A stretch of 13,065 nt of DNA from Desulfobacterales bacterium (GTDB lineage: Bacteria; Desulfobacterota; Desulfobacteria; Desulfobacterales; JAHEIW01). The stretch is taken from positions 1-13,065 of the forward strand of contig JAQYWI010000156.1 of NCBI GenBank assembly GCA_030145015.1. Direction: 5' to 3'. Both the position numbers and the translations under genes were made by a program. The notes under the pieces are model-generated. The model was not told where the DNA came from and made no database searches. It saw only the letters and a program-made list of their open reading frames with translations. How positions within the stretch are numbered: position 1 is the stretch's first letter; each line of letters opens with the position of its first letter. Shown in pieces: positions 1-6,474 of this stretch.

Positions 1-315
1 GATACCGTAGCTTGCCTTTGCGGGATCCATTACCTGCAAATATAAAACGCCGTCAACCTCCACGGCAATATTGTCCCGGGTGATGCAACTCTGTGAGGGA
101 ACGTCCACCGCGACCTCTTTTAGAGAATGCTTATAGGCAACCCGTTCGATAAAAGGAAACAGTATGTGAAATCCGGCCTCCAGCGTCTTTGCGTATTTCC
201 CCAGCCGCTCGACGATGAAAGCCGACTTCTGTGGCACGATTCGAGCGGTCTTAATAATTGTAATGACAACAAGTATGACAATACCGATTGTTACAATGGT
301 ACTGATGTTTTCCAT
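1..315 (-). CDS. SPFH/band 7 (stomatin-like, paraslipin/QmcA type) membrane protein, partial
   Basis: This is the N-terminal 105 residues of an SPFH-domain protein; the rest lies beyond the left edge. A hydrophobic helix at about residues 4-22 anchors it to the inner membrane. The start of the SPFH domain follows, with the family-typical stretches IVPQKSAFIVERLGKY (26-41), LEAGFHILFPFIERV (45-59) and ITRDNIAVEVDGVLYLQV (78-95). These proteins oligomerise into rings in membrane microdomains and commonly partner with NfeD proteases. The ATG at 315 is preceded by a strong Shine-Dalgarno (complement of ccctcctc, 319-326) and lies one base after the nfeD stop codon, so the two genes are surely cotranscribed and probably translationally coupled. 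Family assignment is secure. The exact subfamily (paraslipin, QmcA or stomatin) cannot be fixed from a fragment. Confidence 0.93.
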   Translation of the reverse strand, partial: MENISTIVTIGIVILVVITIIKTARIVPQKSAFIVERLGKYAKTLEAGFHILFPFIERVAYKHSLKEVAVDVPSQSCITRDNIAVEVDGVLYLQVMDPAKASYGI

Positions 316-316
316 T

Positions 317-1501
317 TTATCCCTCCTCTTTTTTTCGAACTTTCAAAGTGATTCCATCTACGCCTGTTATGATAGCCATTTCACCATTTTTGATATGCTC
401 AACTGAAACCGCACGCCATCGCGCTCCTTTGAATTCAACCGCGCCTTCCATTTTGTTTGGAATCACGTCCTCCAAAACGACGACACTTTGCCCGGTAAAT
501 TCGTCTAAATTTTTGGTCTGGTCCTGCACGTCGCCCACATGTCCGTAAAACTTGCCCTTAATCCATTTTCTGAGGACCACCAGAAGCAGAATCGAGGTGA
601 CTGCAAATAACAGCGACTGGGACTGAAAAGAGGCTGTCAGGCCGAAGTAGGTTGTGACCGCCGCAGCCCATGCACCGATCCCAAAGAAAACGAGAATGAC
701 ACCCGGCACCACAAACTCCAGAAATATCAGTGCCAGGCCCAGCAGAAACCATAGTAATGTCGGATTAAATATGGTTTTCTGAGCGGGCATCAGCCCGGCT
801 ACTTTCTCCGTCCAGGGTATCGGGCGATTTTCTATTACGATCCCCTCAAGCTGAAACTTATGGTAGAGTTCCGCCAGATCCTTGACCTCATGCTCAGCCA
901 CTTTTAGACGTATGGCTTCTTTGGTGGTCAAGGTCAGGAGCTTGCCCTTTTCCACGACCCCCGCAATCTGAAGATCGGGATCGACCATCGCCGCAGCAAT
1001 ATTCCCTGGGTGGTTGCCGGCCTCGGCCGTTGATTTCATCTCTTTCCTGAAATAGGATATAACTTTTTCACTGGCCGGCTTTTCATCCCAATAGGTAAGT
1101 TTTACAGGTGTGGCAGCCCCGATGGTGCTTCCCGGGGCCATAACGATATGTTTTGCGGCCAGCGATATTAAAGCGCCGGCCGAGATTGCCTTTTTATTGA
1201 CGAAAGCGATCGTTTTTATCTTTGTGTCGACTAATTCGTCCTTGATTCTCACGGCGGCGTCCAGCCGGCCGCCAAAGGTATCGATTTCCAGGATAAGGAC
1301 TTTCGCATTGGCCTTCTCGGCTTCTTTCATAACGCCTTCGAAATCATCGGCCAGTTTGTTATTGATGGTGCCCTTTAACAGGGTGTAATAAATTTTGCGC
1401 CCGTCGTCGTTGGCCGCATGTCCCTGGTGGGCGCCATGGAATAGCATAAACAAAGTCAGGATCACCAGGGCCGAAATTGTCTTTAAATTAAGCATCTTCA
1501 C
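317..1501 (-). CDS. nfeD: NfeD family membrane-bound serine protease (ClpP class)
   Basis: This is a full-length NfeD with three parts: a signal peptide or N-terminal helix (about 3-28, ending GHA/AND), a ClpP/SppA-like protease domain (about 35-225), and two hydrophobic blocks (about 245-310) leading to a C-terminal OB-fold NfeD domain (about 320-390). The likely nucleophile is the Ser of KAISAGALI (residue 107). The general-base Lys is probably in FRKEMKSTA (residue 156), by recollected similarity to the archaeal PH1510 Ser-Lys dyad. MAPGSTIGAATPV follows the nucleophile as in the family. PH1510-type proteases cleave the C-terminal hydrophobic part of the stomatin partner, which fits the SPFH gene directly downstream. 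The GTG start at 1501 is chosen because GGAGG (complement, 1509-1513) is 7 nt upstream. An ATG at 1495 is 13 nt away, and a TTG at 1507 is too close to the ribosome site. Confidence 0.93.
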   Translation of the reverse strand: MKMLNLKTISALVILTLFMLFHGAHQGHAANDDGRKIYYTLLKGTINNKLADDFEGVMKEAEKANAKVLILEIDTFGGRLDAAVRIKDELVDTKIKTIAFVNKKAISAGALISLAAKHIVMAPGSTIGAATPVKLTYWDEKPASEKVISYFRKEMKSTAEAGNHPGNIAAAMVDPDLQIAGVVEKGKLLTLTTKEAIRLKVAEHEVKDLAELYHKFQLEGIVIENRPIPWTEKVAGLMPAQKTIFNPTLLWFLLGLALIFLEFVVPGVILVFFGIGAWAAAVTTYFGLTASFQSQSLLFAVTSILLLVVLRKWIKGKFYGHVGDVQDQTKNLDEFTGQSVVVLEDVIPNKMEGAVEFKGARWRAVSVEHIKNGEMAIITGVDGITLKVRKKEEG

Positions 1502-1544
1502 ACCCAATCCTCCAAATTTTAATTGTTAGGCGCTGTAAAAGAAA

Positions 1545-1562
1545 TGGCACCATTCGTGCCGG
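1545..1562 (-). promoter_or_regulatory. Possible sigma54-like -24/-12 promoter upstream of nfeD (or simple hairpin)
   Basis: Read on the minus strand, this site is CCGGCACGAATGGTGCCA. It has GG (1560-1559) and GC (1548-1547) separated by exactly 10 bases, with the GGCACG core of the -24 element intact but a GTGCC rather than TTGCA -12 element. A start site would fall near 1535, about 22 nt before the nfeD Shine-Dalgarno. The same bases form a perfect GGCAC/GTGCC inverted repeat, so the match may be a by-product of palindromy. Confidence 0.25.
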
Positions 1563-1591
1563 CGTAAGGCTCAAGGTGCAAGGCAAAAGGA

Positions 1592-1606
1592 CGGCGCGAT
1601 GCGCCG
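1592..1606. repeat. Short hairpin inside a degenerate palindrome
   Basis: Arms CGGCGC (1592-1597) and GCGCCG (1601-1606) surround a GAT loop. Weaker outer complementarity, such as GCAA near 1578-1581 with TTGC at 1621-1624, suggests a decayed larger palindromic element. No T-run follows on either strand, so it does not look like an intrinsic terminator. Confidence 0.5.
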
Positions 1607-1804
1607 GTTCATCGACCTAATTGCGTTGATTGCCCCAGTTAAATGGCATTCGGATTTAACGAGGTAAAGGCCAATTTATTATTTAAAATCGAATCCCGAT
1701 TAAGAAAAAAGTGCGTGGGAGACAGGAGGAGATTCTCCGAAAAGATTAGAATAGAATAGCGGAAAAAAAATAAATAATCAAGAACATCGAATTGGCCACA
1801 GGTC

Positions 1805-1822
1805 CGCAGATTACGCAGATTA
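1805..1822. repeat. Tandem 9-mer CGCAGATTA x2
   Basis: Two perfect adjacent copies of CGCAGATTA occur at 1805-1813 and 1814-1822, within the context ccacaggtccgcagattacg. From memory, similar 'cacagattacgcagatt' strings are dispersed in intergenic DNA of many Desulfobacterota and other bacteria. That could be checked by a genome-wide search. Confidence 0.5.
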
Positions 1823-1922
1823 AAAAGATAATATTGCTTCGTAAAACAACAAGGGGGGAGACATGGGATGTCCGTTACATTTGTAATCTTTCTTTTATCT
1901 GGTCGAACTGAAAATTAGTTCA

Positions 1923-2903
1923 TCATGGCTTTAAGATGAGCTTGCCTTGAACCGTCCCGCTCTCCAGCAATTCATGGGCCCGGGCCGCCTCGGAAAGGGT
2001 GATGCGTTCAAAGATGTGGGGTTTAATCTTGCCGTCGGCCAGATGGTTAAACAGGATTTCTGAAGACCGGGCCATCAAAGTGGGGTCAAATTCAAAAATG
2101 CTGGGAAGCATAAACGTTCGGATACCCGCGCTTCTTATAAAGCCCATACCCAGCAGCTCGGTTAAATTTCCTTCCGGCAGGCCGGCCGCCATGCCGAACC
2201 AGATAATCTGACCCAGCGGCGCCAGCATTTCAAAATCACGGCCGAAAGTATCCCCGGCCACCGAGTTCAGGATGATATCTGCGCCTTTGCCGCCGGTAAT
2301 TTCTTTGACCCTTTGAACCACGTCTTCGACTTTGTAGTTAATGATCTGGTCATATCCCTGGGATCTGGCAAAATCGGCTTTTTCGTCCGTGCTGGTTAAT
2401 CCGATGACCGTCACGCCGGCCAGTTTAGCTAACTGAATGACGGCGGTCCCCACCCCACCGGCGGCTGCATAAGACAGGATCGTTTGTCCTTCCTTGAGCC
2501 GGGCCATGGTGTGCAGCATGTGGTAGGCAGTTAGATAATTGACCGGAATGGCCGCAGCTTCATCCATATCAGTATCTTCGGAGATAGGGAACACCGCGGC
2601 AGCGTTGGTCGCCATGTAATCCGCATAACACCCCCGTCCAAGTGCAGCAACGTGCTGACCCGGGTGAAACTGGCTGACATTTTCGCCAACCGATTCCACA
2701 ATTCCGCTGCAGTCAACACCCGGGATCGCAGGCAGCGGCGGCATCATAGGATAGAGACCTTGTCGAACCATGATATCGGCAAAATTGACGGAAGCCGATA
2801 TTACCTTGACCAATACTTCGTCTTTATCCGGAACGGGGGTATCAATCTCTTCGTATGTTAGCTGTTCAAATGAACCGGCTTTATGAATTCGGATGGCTTT
2901 CAT
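1923..2903 (-). CDS. Zinc-free MDR family NAD(P)H:quinone oxidoreductase / enoyl reductase-like protein
   Basis: This 326-residue protein spans a full-length medium-chain dehydrogenase/reductase of the quinone oxidoreductase branch. The N-terminal GroES-like domain contains SASVNFADIMVRQGLYP (36-52) and the hallmark PGVDCSGIVESVG (61-73). The Rossmann domain has the nucleotide-binding motif AAAGGVG (146-152), which favours NADPH. The catalytic and structural zinc ligands of alcohol dehydrogenases are absent, as expected for QOR-type enzymes. The C-terminal VQGKLILKP (318-326) is also typical. It probably reduces quinones or alpha,beta-unsaturated carbonyls in the cytoplasm; the substrate cannot be read from sequence. 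The ATG at 2903 has AGGAGG 7 nt upstream (complement of cctcct, about 2911-2916). It appears monocistronic, with more than 400 bases to nfeD and no coding partner upstream. Confidence 0.93.
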   Translation of the reverse strand: MKAIRIHKAGSFEQLTYEEIDTPVPDKDEVLVKVISASVNFADIMVRQGLYPMMPPLPAIPGVDCSGIVESVGENVSQFHPGQHVAALGRGCYADYMATNAAAVFPISEDTDMDEAAAIPVNYLTAYHMLHTMARLKEGQTILSYAAAGGVGTAVIQLAKLAGVTVIGLTSTDEKADFARSQGYDQIINYKVEDVVQRVKEITGGKGADIILNSVAGDTFGRDFEMLAPLGQIIWFGMAAGLPEGNLTELLGMGFIRSAGIRTFMLPSIFEFDPTLMARSSEILFNHLADGKIKPHIFERITLSEAARAHELLESGTVQGKLILKP

Positions 2904-3044
2904 GTCTGGACCTCCTTGGATGGAAATCGTCAGGGAACAATGGCGGGTTACTTAGCTTGCCGAATTGTACCGACAGCTTGATTGTATTCGTACGTTTAAA
3001 ATAAACACCGGATTAGAATTTGCAAACAGGGAACATCTATTCTG

Positions 3045-3380
3045 CTGGAAGACAACCTCATCTACAACGAACCCCCCGGCTGGCACGTTCCGGTACGGCA
3101 ATCGCTGGGGGCGGTGCTGCTGGAAGCCGGCCGAGCTGCCGAGGCCGAATCCATCTACTGGCAGGATTTGCGCCGGAATCGGGAAAACGGCTGGTCTTTG
3201 TTCGGTTTGATGCGGAGTCTGCAGGCGCAGGGGAAAAAAGAACAAGCCGTCGGGATCGAAGCGCGATTCCAGCAGGCCTGGAATCAGGCGGGCGTGTTCC
3301 TAACGGCTTCACACTTCATGGGTGAAGCGCGCACCACTTTGGTAACAACAGGGGCAGCAGTATCAGACGCTCGACGATAG
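3045..3380 (+). pseudogene. 3' relic of a TPR-repeat protein gene
   Basis: In one plus-strand frame, open from 3000 to the TAG at 3378-3380, the translation contains EPPGWHVPVRQSLGAVLLEAG, AAEAESIYWQDL, ENGWSLFGL and EARFQQAW. From memory this is the conserved C-terminal part of a widespread family of large TPR-repeat proteins that end in a block of the type 'PPPWYYPVRQSLG...LLEAGR..EAE..YR.DL...P.NGWSLFGL...L...G'. Recognisable similarity starts near 3045 and fades after LTASHF (about 3318). No start codon with a Shine-Dalgarno, and no N-terminal TPR arrays, precede it; a stop codon at 2997-2999 closes the frame. Only the last hundred or so residues of a protein usually several hundred long remain. 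It is therefore most likely a dead fragment left by deletion or rearrangement. An internal GTG at 3114 could start an 88-residue peptide, but without a convincing ribosome site. Confidence 0.7.
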
Positions 3381-3400
3381 TAAGCGGAAACAAATATATC

Positions 3401-3727
3401 CTATGATTTTCCCGCCAGGTTTTTAAATTCTTTGGTAATTTTTTGGTACTCACCATCCATCTCATCCAAAGCCTGGGGGGTGAGTTCAGCGCCCAGATCA
3501 TATTTCATTTGCGTCCATTTGGACATATAATCCTTTAATTTTGTCTCTAGCTCCGCTTTTTTGCTCTGGTCGGCCGCCTCGAATTCAGATACCGTTTGAC
3601 TAAATTCCTGCAAAAAATCCGACATTTTTTGCTTTTCAGGCGAATTACCGCATCCCAGGATGAAAACGAGTCCAGAAATCAATGCAATTACCACAACATA
3701 ACTTAAATTAGATCTAGCCTTAATCAT
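3401..3727 (-). CDS. Small predicted lipoprotein, helical, unknown function
   Basis: This 108-residue protein has an N-terminal type II signal peptide: positive residues (K3, R5), a hydrophobic core YVVVIALISGLVFIL, and a lipobox ILGC with the lipidated Cys at 26. The mature part of about 80 residues is highly charged and almost certainly alpha-helical or coiled-coil (for example MSDFLQEFSQTVSEFEAADQ, then a Lys/Glu-rich stretch). No catalytic motif or named family is recognised. Residue +2 is Gly, so nothing argues for inner-membrane retention by an Asp+2 rule. The ATG at 3727 has GGAG 7 nt upstream. The gene is convergent with the TPR relic, only 20 bases away, with no visible terminator between them. 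Lipoprotein assignment is good; function is unknown. Confidence 0.8.
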   Translation of the reverse strand: MIKARSNLSYVVVIALISGLVFILGCGNSPEKQKMSDFLQEFSQTVSEFEAADQSKKAELETKLKDYMSKWTQMKYDLGAELTPQALDEMDGEYQKITKEFKNLAGKS

Positions 3728-4128
3728 TCTGCGACTCCAAAAATTGATAGAAATCAGTAGCTTGAATGAAATTCAACAATTCAAATAAACCCAAACGATT
3801 TAAACAGGCTAGAATTTATATATAAAAAGATTGGGAAATACAAGCAAAATTTTTATTTTTGACGGAATCTGAAGTTTTTCTTTAGATTTGGGACCTGCAG
3901 GGGATAGAAGCTAATTTGAGATACTCGATTTTCTGAAAGTGCTTAGAAGTGGTTTCAAAACCTCAGATCAGGTTCAAGGGCAAGGCGCAGGCCGATCGAT
4001 AACGCGCAGCATACATGTGTATGTGAGCATTTATCGGAGGCCTGTAACGCAGCCATTGGGCCTTAGATGGGGCTTTGAAACCACTTCTATGTCGAGCGGG
4101 GATTTAATCTGGCACGGGGCCACCGGGA
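3728..4128. other. Intergenic region, AT-rich, containing a 144-bp palindromic element
   Basis: About 400 bases separate two minus-strand genes. Positions 3728-3944 are AT-rich without coding signs and must hold the promoter of the lipoprotein gene, but no clear -35/-10 pair stands out on the minus strand (tatata runs occur near 3818). Positions 3945-4088 form the large palindrome listed separately. The remaining 40 bases to the DnaJ-DUF1232 stop codon show nothing. Confidence 0.6.
3945..4088. repeat. 144-bp near-palindromic element (MITE- or REP-like)
   Basis: Perfect 15-bp terminal inverted repeats AGAAGTGGTTTCAAA (3945-3959) and TTTGAAACCACTTCT (4074-4088) flank the element. Nested arms share exactly the same centre of symmetry (between 4016 and 4017): CGATAA (3997-4002) with TTATCG (4031-4036), and CATACA (4010-4015) with TGTATG (4018-4023). 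AGGCC (3989-3993) and GGCCT (4039-4043) pair with a one-base offset. As RNA or single-stranded DNA the whole unit would fold into one long hairpin. It has no coding capacity. It resembles, from memory, palindromic intergenic repeats seen in many copies in Desulfobacterales genomes. Only one copy is in this window, so dispersal is inference. There is no T-run, so a pure terminator role is unlikely. Confidence 0.8.
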
Positions 4129-4719
4129 TTAAGAAGATTTTTTGAAGCGGCCTTTAATTCCTGTTTCCTTCCAGGCCTGATATTCGTTTATTTCCCCTTT
4201 TAGAGAATTCATGATGGTGGTTAAGACCGCCAGATCATCCAGGTATCCCACAAGGGGTATGAAATCCGGGATCAGATCTACGGGCAAAAGAAAATAGAGC
4301 AACCCGCCGCCGATCATGGCTACATTGGCCGGATGCAATTTATAATTCCCTTTTACGGAATCTTTGAAAAGCGCATAGAGTTCGCGAACATTTTCAAGGA
4401 CCTTTTTTAAGGCGGGATAGGCCTTGTTGATTTTATTGCGAATGGCTTCATCGTTTATAAATTCGCCAAATTCCTTGCCCCGGGTAAATTTAAGCATGCG
4501 GTCGAAGTTTTTGCGCTTTTCGGGATCACCCAGAATATGATAGGCCTGATTGAGGACCTTGGTCATTTCTTCGGCTTTTTCGATGCGCTCCGGGTTAATA
4601 TCCGGATGCCATTCTTTTATCTTTTTTAAGTAGGCCTGCCGCACTTCTTCGCGCTCGGCTGCCGGATCGATTCCCAGCAACTCATAATAATTGGCAAATT
4701 TTTCGGAGGCTGCATTCAT
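4129..4719 (-). CDS. DnaJ (J-domain) protein fused to a DUF1232/YkvA domain
   Basis: The 196-residue protein begins with a J domain (about residues 10-75): NYYELLGIDP, the essential HPD tripeptide at 38-40 that activates DnaK-type ATPases, and a final helix with LNQAYHILGDPEKRKNFDRM. There is no Gly/Phe region and no zinc-finger or substrate-binding domain. Residues about 127-166 carry a DUF1232-like hydrophobic segment, with GGLLYFLLPVDLIPDFIPL and then YLDDLAVL, matching the DUF1232 signature 'D.iPD.ip..G..DD...l'. That segment probably associates with the membrane. The role is likely that of a specialised co-chaperone recruiting DnaK to the membrane. The ATG at 4719 has no clear Shine-Dalgarno (acacttaaa precedes it), suggesting weak initiation. 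The gene appears monocistronic and its client is unknown. Confidence 0.92.
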   Translation of the reverse strand: MNAASEKFANYYELLGIDPAAEREEVRQAYLKKIKEWHPDINPERIEKAEEMTKVLNQAYHILGDPEKRKNFDRMLKFTRGKEFGEFINDEAIRNKINKAYPALKKVLENVRELYALFKDSVKGNYKLHPANVAMIGGGLLYFLLPVDLIPDFIPLVGYLDDLAVLTTIMNSLKGEINEYQAWKETGIKGRFKKSS

Positions 4720-4897
4720 TTTAAGTGTCTATATTCGTGTCTTTTTTCTTTTTTTTGAACTGAGAGATATAGCCAATAAACTATAAGTAAGGTAATGTCT
4801 ATTGTTTTATTTGGTTTTGGGATTTGTGCGCCTCTGGAGGAAATAAGCGGGGTTTGTTCCTTGCCCAATGAAATGTTTACCCCGTTAAACGCGAAAC

Positions 4898-5674
4898 CTA
4901 TTTCTTCGGGGTTTTCCTGGAAGCAAGTGCAGCGAATTTAACCGAGGTGCCTGATGCCTTACGGCGTGCGCTCTTTTTTTTTCTTTTTCTGCGATCCGTG
5001 ATTTTTATTCTGCGATCCAGATCACCTCGGCGGTTTTTTCCCGATCTGCGATCAAATCTTACGCCAATTCCATTTTGGTCAATCCGGACGATCCAACCTT
5101 TTAGCTTGAGTTCCTTTTTAAGCCGGGTAGCCGGAAAAAGCAGGTTTATCATTTGCCCGATCGTAAAATTCTCCCGGGTTATAATAAAAGCGCCGCCGCG
5201 ACTGATATTTTTAATAAAACCTTTGTACCTGGAATTTCGTGAAGTAAAATATACAACCTTGCGGTAGGGTGTCCTTTGATGTTCCCTTGGGTCGCTTTCT
5301 TTTTTAGGTGCCTGATTTTTAGGCGTCTCATTTTCGGAATCAGTGAGATCAATAATTTTTAAAAAAGACGCGCTTGCTTTAATGAATTCAGCACCATAAC
5401 CAAATTTAAAAGAAGAGTTCGGCAAGACTTTGCGCCATTTAATTCGCACATAAGAATAATATTTTTCGCTGTCTTCAGCATACGGGCTGCTTTTTAGGCC
5501 GATGTAAATTTCCTCTCCCGGATAAAGGCTTTGATCAGACTCAAAATGCATCCCGCCCTTACTGATATCATACATTTTGGCATCATAGAAAATATCCGGT
5601 AACAGGGTATCATGCAAAATAACGCTCTTGAAATGACAGCGCTTCGTTTTTCTTCGATCAGAATTTGAACTCAC
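4898..5674 (-). CDS. Tandem PilZ-domain protein with basic Arg-Arg-rich tail (putative c-di-GMP receptor)
   Basis: Two PilZ domains lie within 258 residues. The first (about 7-112) has RKTKR (8-12) and DISKGG (36-41). The second (about 130-208) has REHQR (130-134) and NISRGG (156-161). Both fit the c-di-GMP-binding pattern RxxxR...[D/N]xSxxG, so both sites could be functional. A linker rich in Lys, Glu and Pro (112-130) joins them. The C-terminal 50 residues are strongly basic with regularly spaced XRR triplets (DRR 208-210, NRR 214-216, DRR 220-222, DRR 227-229) followed by RKRKKK. No signal peptide or membrane helix is present, so it is cytoplasmic. The GTG start at 5674 has GGGAG 6 nt upstream. 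It lies 67 bp downstream of the coiled-coil gene on the same strand, probably in the same operon. The output target is unknown. Confidence 0.9.
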   Translation of the reverse strand: MSSNSDRRKTKRCHFKSVILHDTLLPDIFYDAKMYDISKGGMHFESDQSLYPGEEIYIGLKSSPYAEDSEKYYSYVRIKWRKVLPNSSFKFGYGAEFIKASASFLKIIDLTDSENETPKNQAPKKESDPREHQRTPYRKVVYFTSRNSRYKGFIKNISRGGAFIITRENFTIGQMINLLFPATRLKKELKLKGWIVRIDQNGIGVRFDRRSGKNRRGDLDRRIKITDRRKRKKKSARRKASGTSVKFAALASRKTPKK

Positions 5675-5741
5675 AAATGACTCCCAGGTAAAAATTTAAA
5701 GCGGGTTCCCAATTTCAGCGGGCGACAACTTTATCGTTAAG

Positions 5742-6398
5742 CTAGGCCTTCCCGGTAATGGATTTAGGAAGCTCTTTTATCCTTAAATCATCCAGTTCTA
5801 CTTTAATCAGCGTAAATATATGCATCGTCTTGGATTTTAGCTCCTGCACAGCGTCAATTTTATCTGTAATATCCGGATGTATTTTTTTAGCTTTAATGAT
5901 CCTTAAATTGCTCAGTATATCTTCGCTCAGGATTTCAAATCCGGGCGGTGCATTTAATATGGCATCCAGCAGCAGTTCGTTAGTGCCGTCGAAAAGAGAA
6001 TCCCCAAAATGAGAGAGGATTTGCGCTTCGGTCATGGTTACAAGCCGATCGCGTATTTCTCTGTGCTGTAAAAACTTTAAAATGGAGACTTCTTCCGCTT
6101 CAGCTCCATCTTCCAGTTTAATCTCTATCTGTTCGATCATGGCCGAATAATTTCTTTTATCTTTCAACGCCTCGAGCTTGCGTTCGGCACGTTCAAAAGC
6201 CTCTCGCTTTGCGGCTTTTTTCTGATTAGAATCAAGGCTTTTGTCGTTTTCGGCTTCAATCACTTTTTTCTTAATGAACGTATTGAGGCCGACGACATCG
6301 TTGTAAACGCGTTCAATAACCGCCACCGACTCCTTCGAGAGCTTTTGTTGAGCCTCTTCTAATAGGAGTTGAACCTTCGCTAGTGTCTGCGCTAGCAT
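5742..6398 (-). CDS. Uncharacterised cytoplasmic coiled-coil protein
   Basis: This 218-residue protein matches no family I recognise. The first half (about 1-105) is highly charged with heptad-like hydrophobic spacing (LLLEEAQQKLSKESV, then an RAERKLEAL region), so a long coiled coil is expected. The second half (about 105-205) looks like a compact helical domain: HREIRDRLVTMTEAQILSHF, then NELLLDAILNAPPGFEIL, ending in LIKVELDDLRI. There is no signal peptide, membrane helix or Cys cluster. The ATG at 6398 follows an aagggg Shine-Dalgarno 7 nt upstream. The PilZ gene follows after 67 bp in the same direction, which suggests a joint role such as c-di-GMP-dependent regulation. That is inference from context only. 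Confidence 0.8.
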   Translation of the reverse strand: MLAQTLAKVQLLLEEAQQKLSKESVAVIERVYNDVVGLNTFIKKKVIEAENDKSLDSNQKKAAKREAFERAERKLEALKDKRNYSAMIEQIEIKLEDGAEAEEVSILKFLQHREIRDRLVTMTEAQILSHFGDSLFDGTNELLLDAILNAPPGFEILSEDILSNLRIIKAKKIHPDITDKIDAVQELKSKTMHIFTLIKVELDDLRIKELPKSITGKA

Positions 6399-6457
6399 CT
6401 TTTTTCCCCTTGCTAAATTTCGATGTTTTTAAAATCAGTGTTTCTTGTTTTACTTTA

Positions 6458-6474
6458 TTCGGTTGATAACCGAA
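6458..6474. promoter_or_regulatory. Perfect 7-bp inverted repeat, operator-like
   Basis: TTCGGTT (6458-6464), spacer GAT, AACCGAA (6468-6474). It sits about 60 bases upstream of the start of the coiled-coil gene on the minus strand, where a promoter would be expected, and has no T-run on either side. It could be an operator for a dimeric regulator or a transcript hairpin. Confidence 0.35.

Larger units (their letters stand above)
1508..1922. other. Intergenic region with degenerate palindromes and short repeats, no gene seen
   Basis: This 415-base stretch lies between two minus-strand genes and has no plausible coding region. It holds a GGCAC/GTGCC hairpin (1546-1560), a CGGCGC/GCGCCG hairpin (1592-1606) inside a weaker, longer inverted repeat, and a tandem 9-mer CGCAGATTA x2 (1805-1822). 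The nfeD Shine-Dalgarno is at 1509-1513. No convincing terminator for the oxidoreductase gene upstream is visible. The middle part (about 1561-1660) has the look of a decayed palindromic repeat. Confidence 0.6.

Noticed and set aside
3058..3312. 84-codon minus-strand Pro/Arg-rich open frame
   Set aside because: It is antisense to the TPR relic, which has clear family similarity in the plus-strand frame.
3945..4088. Palindrome as an intrinsic terminator for the DnaJ-DUF1232 gene
   Set aside because: The arms are far longer than terminator stems, no T-run follows on the minus strand, and the nested symmetric structure points to a repeat element.
4962..4990. T-rich run as a terminator
   Set aside because: It is the coding sequence of the Lys/Arg-rich tail of the PilZ protein read on the other strand.
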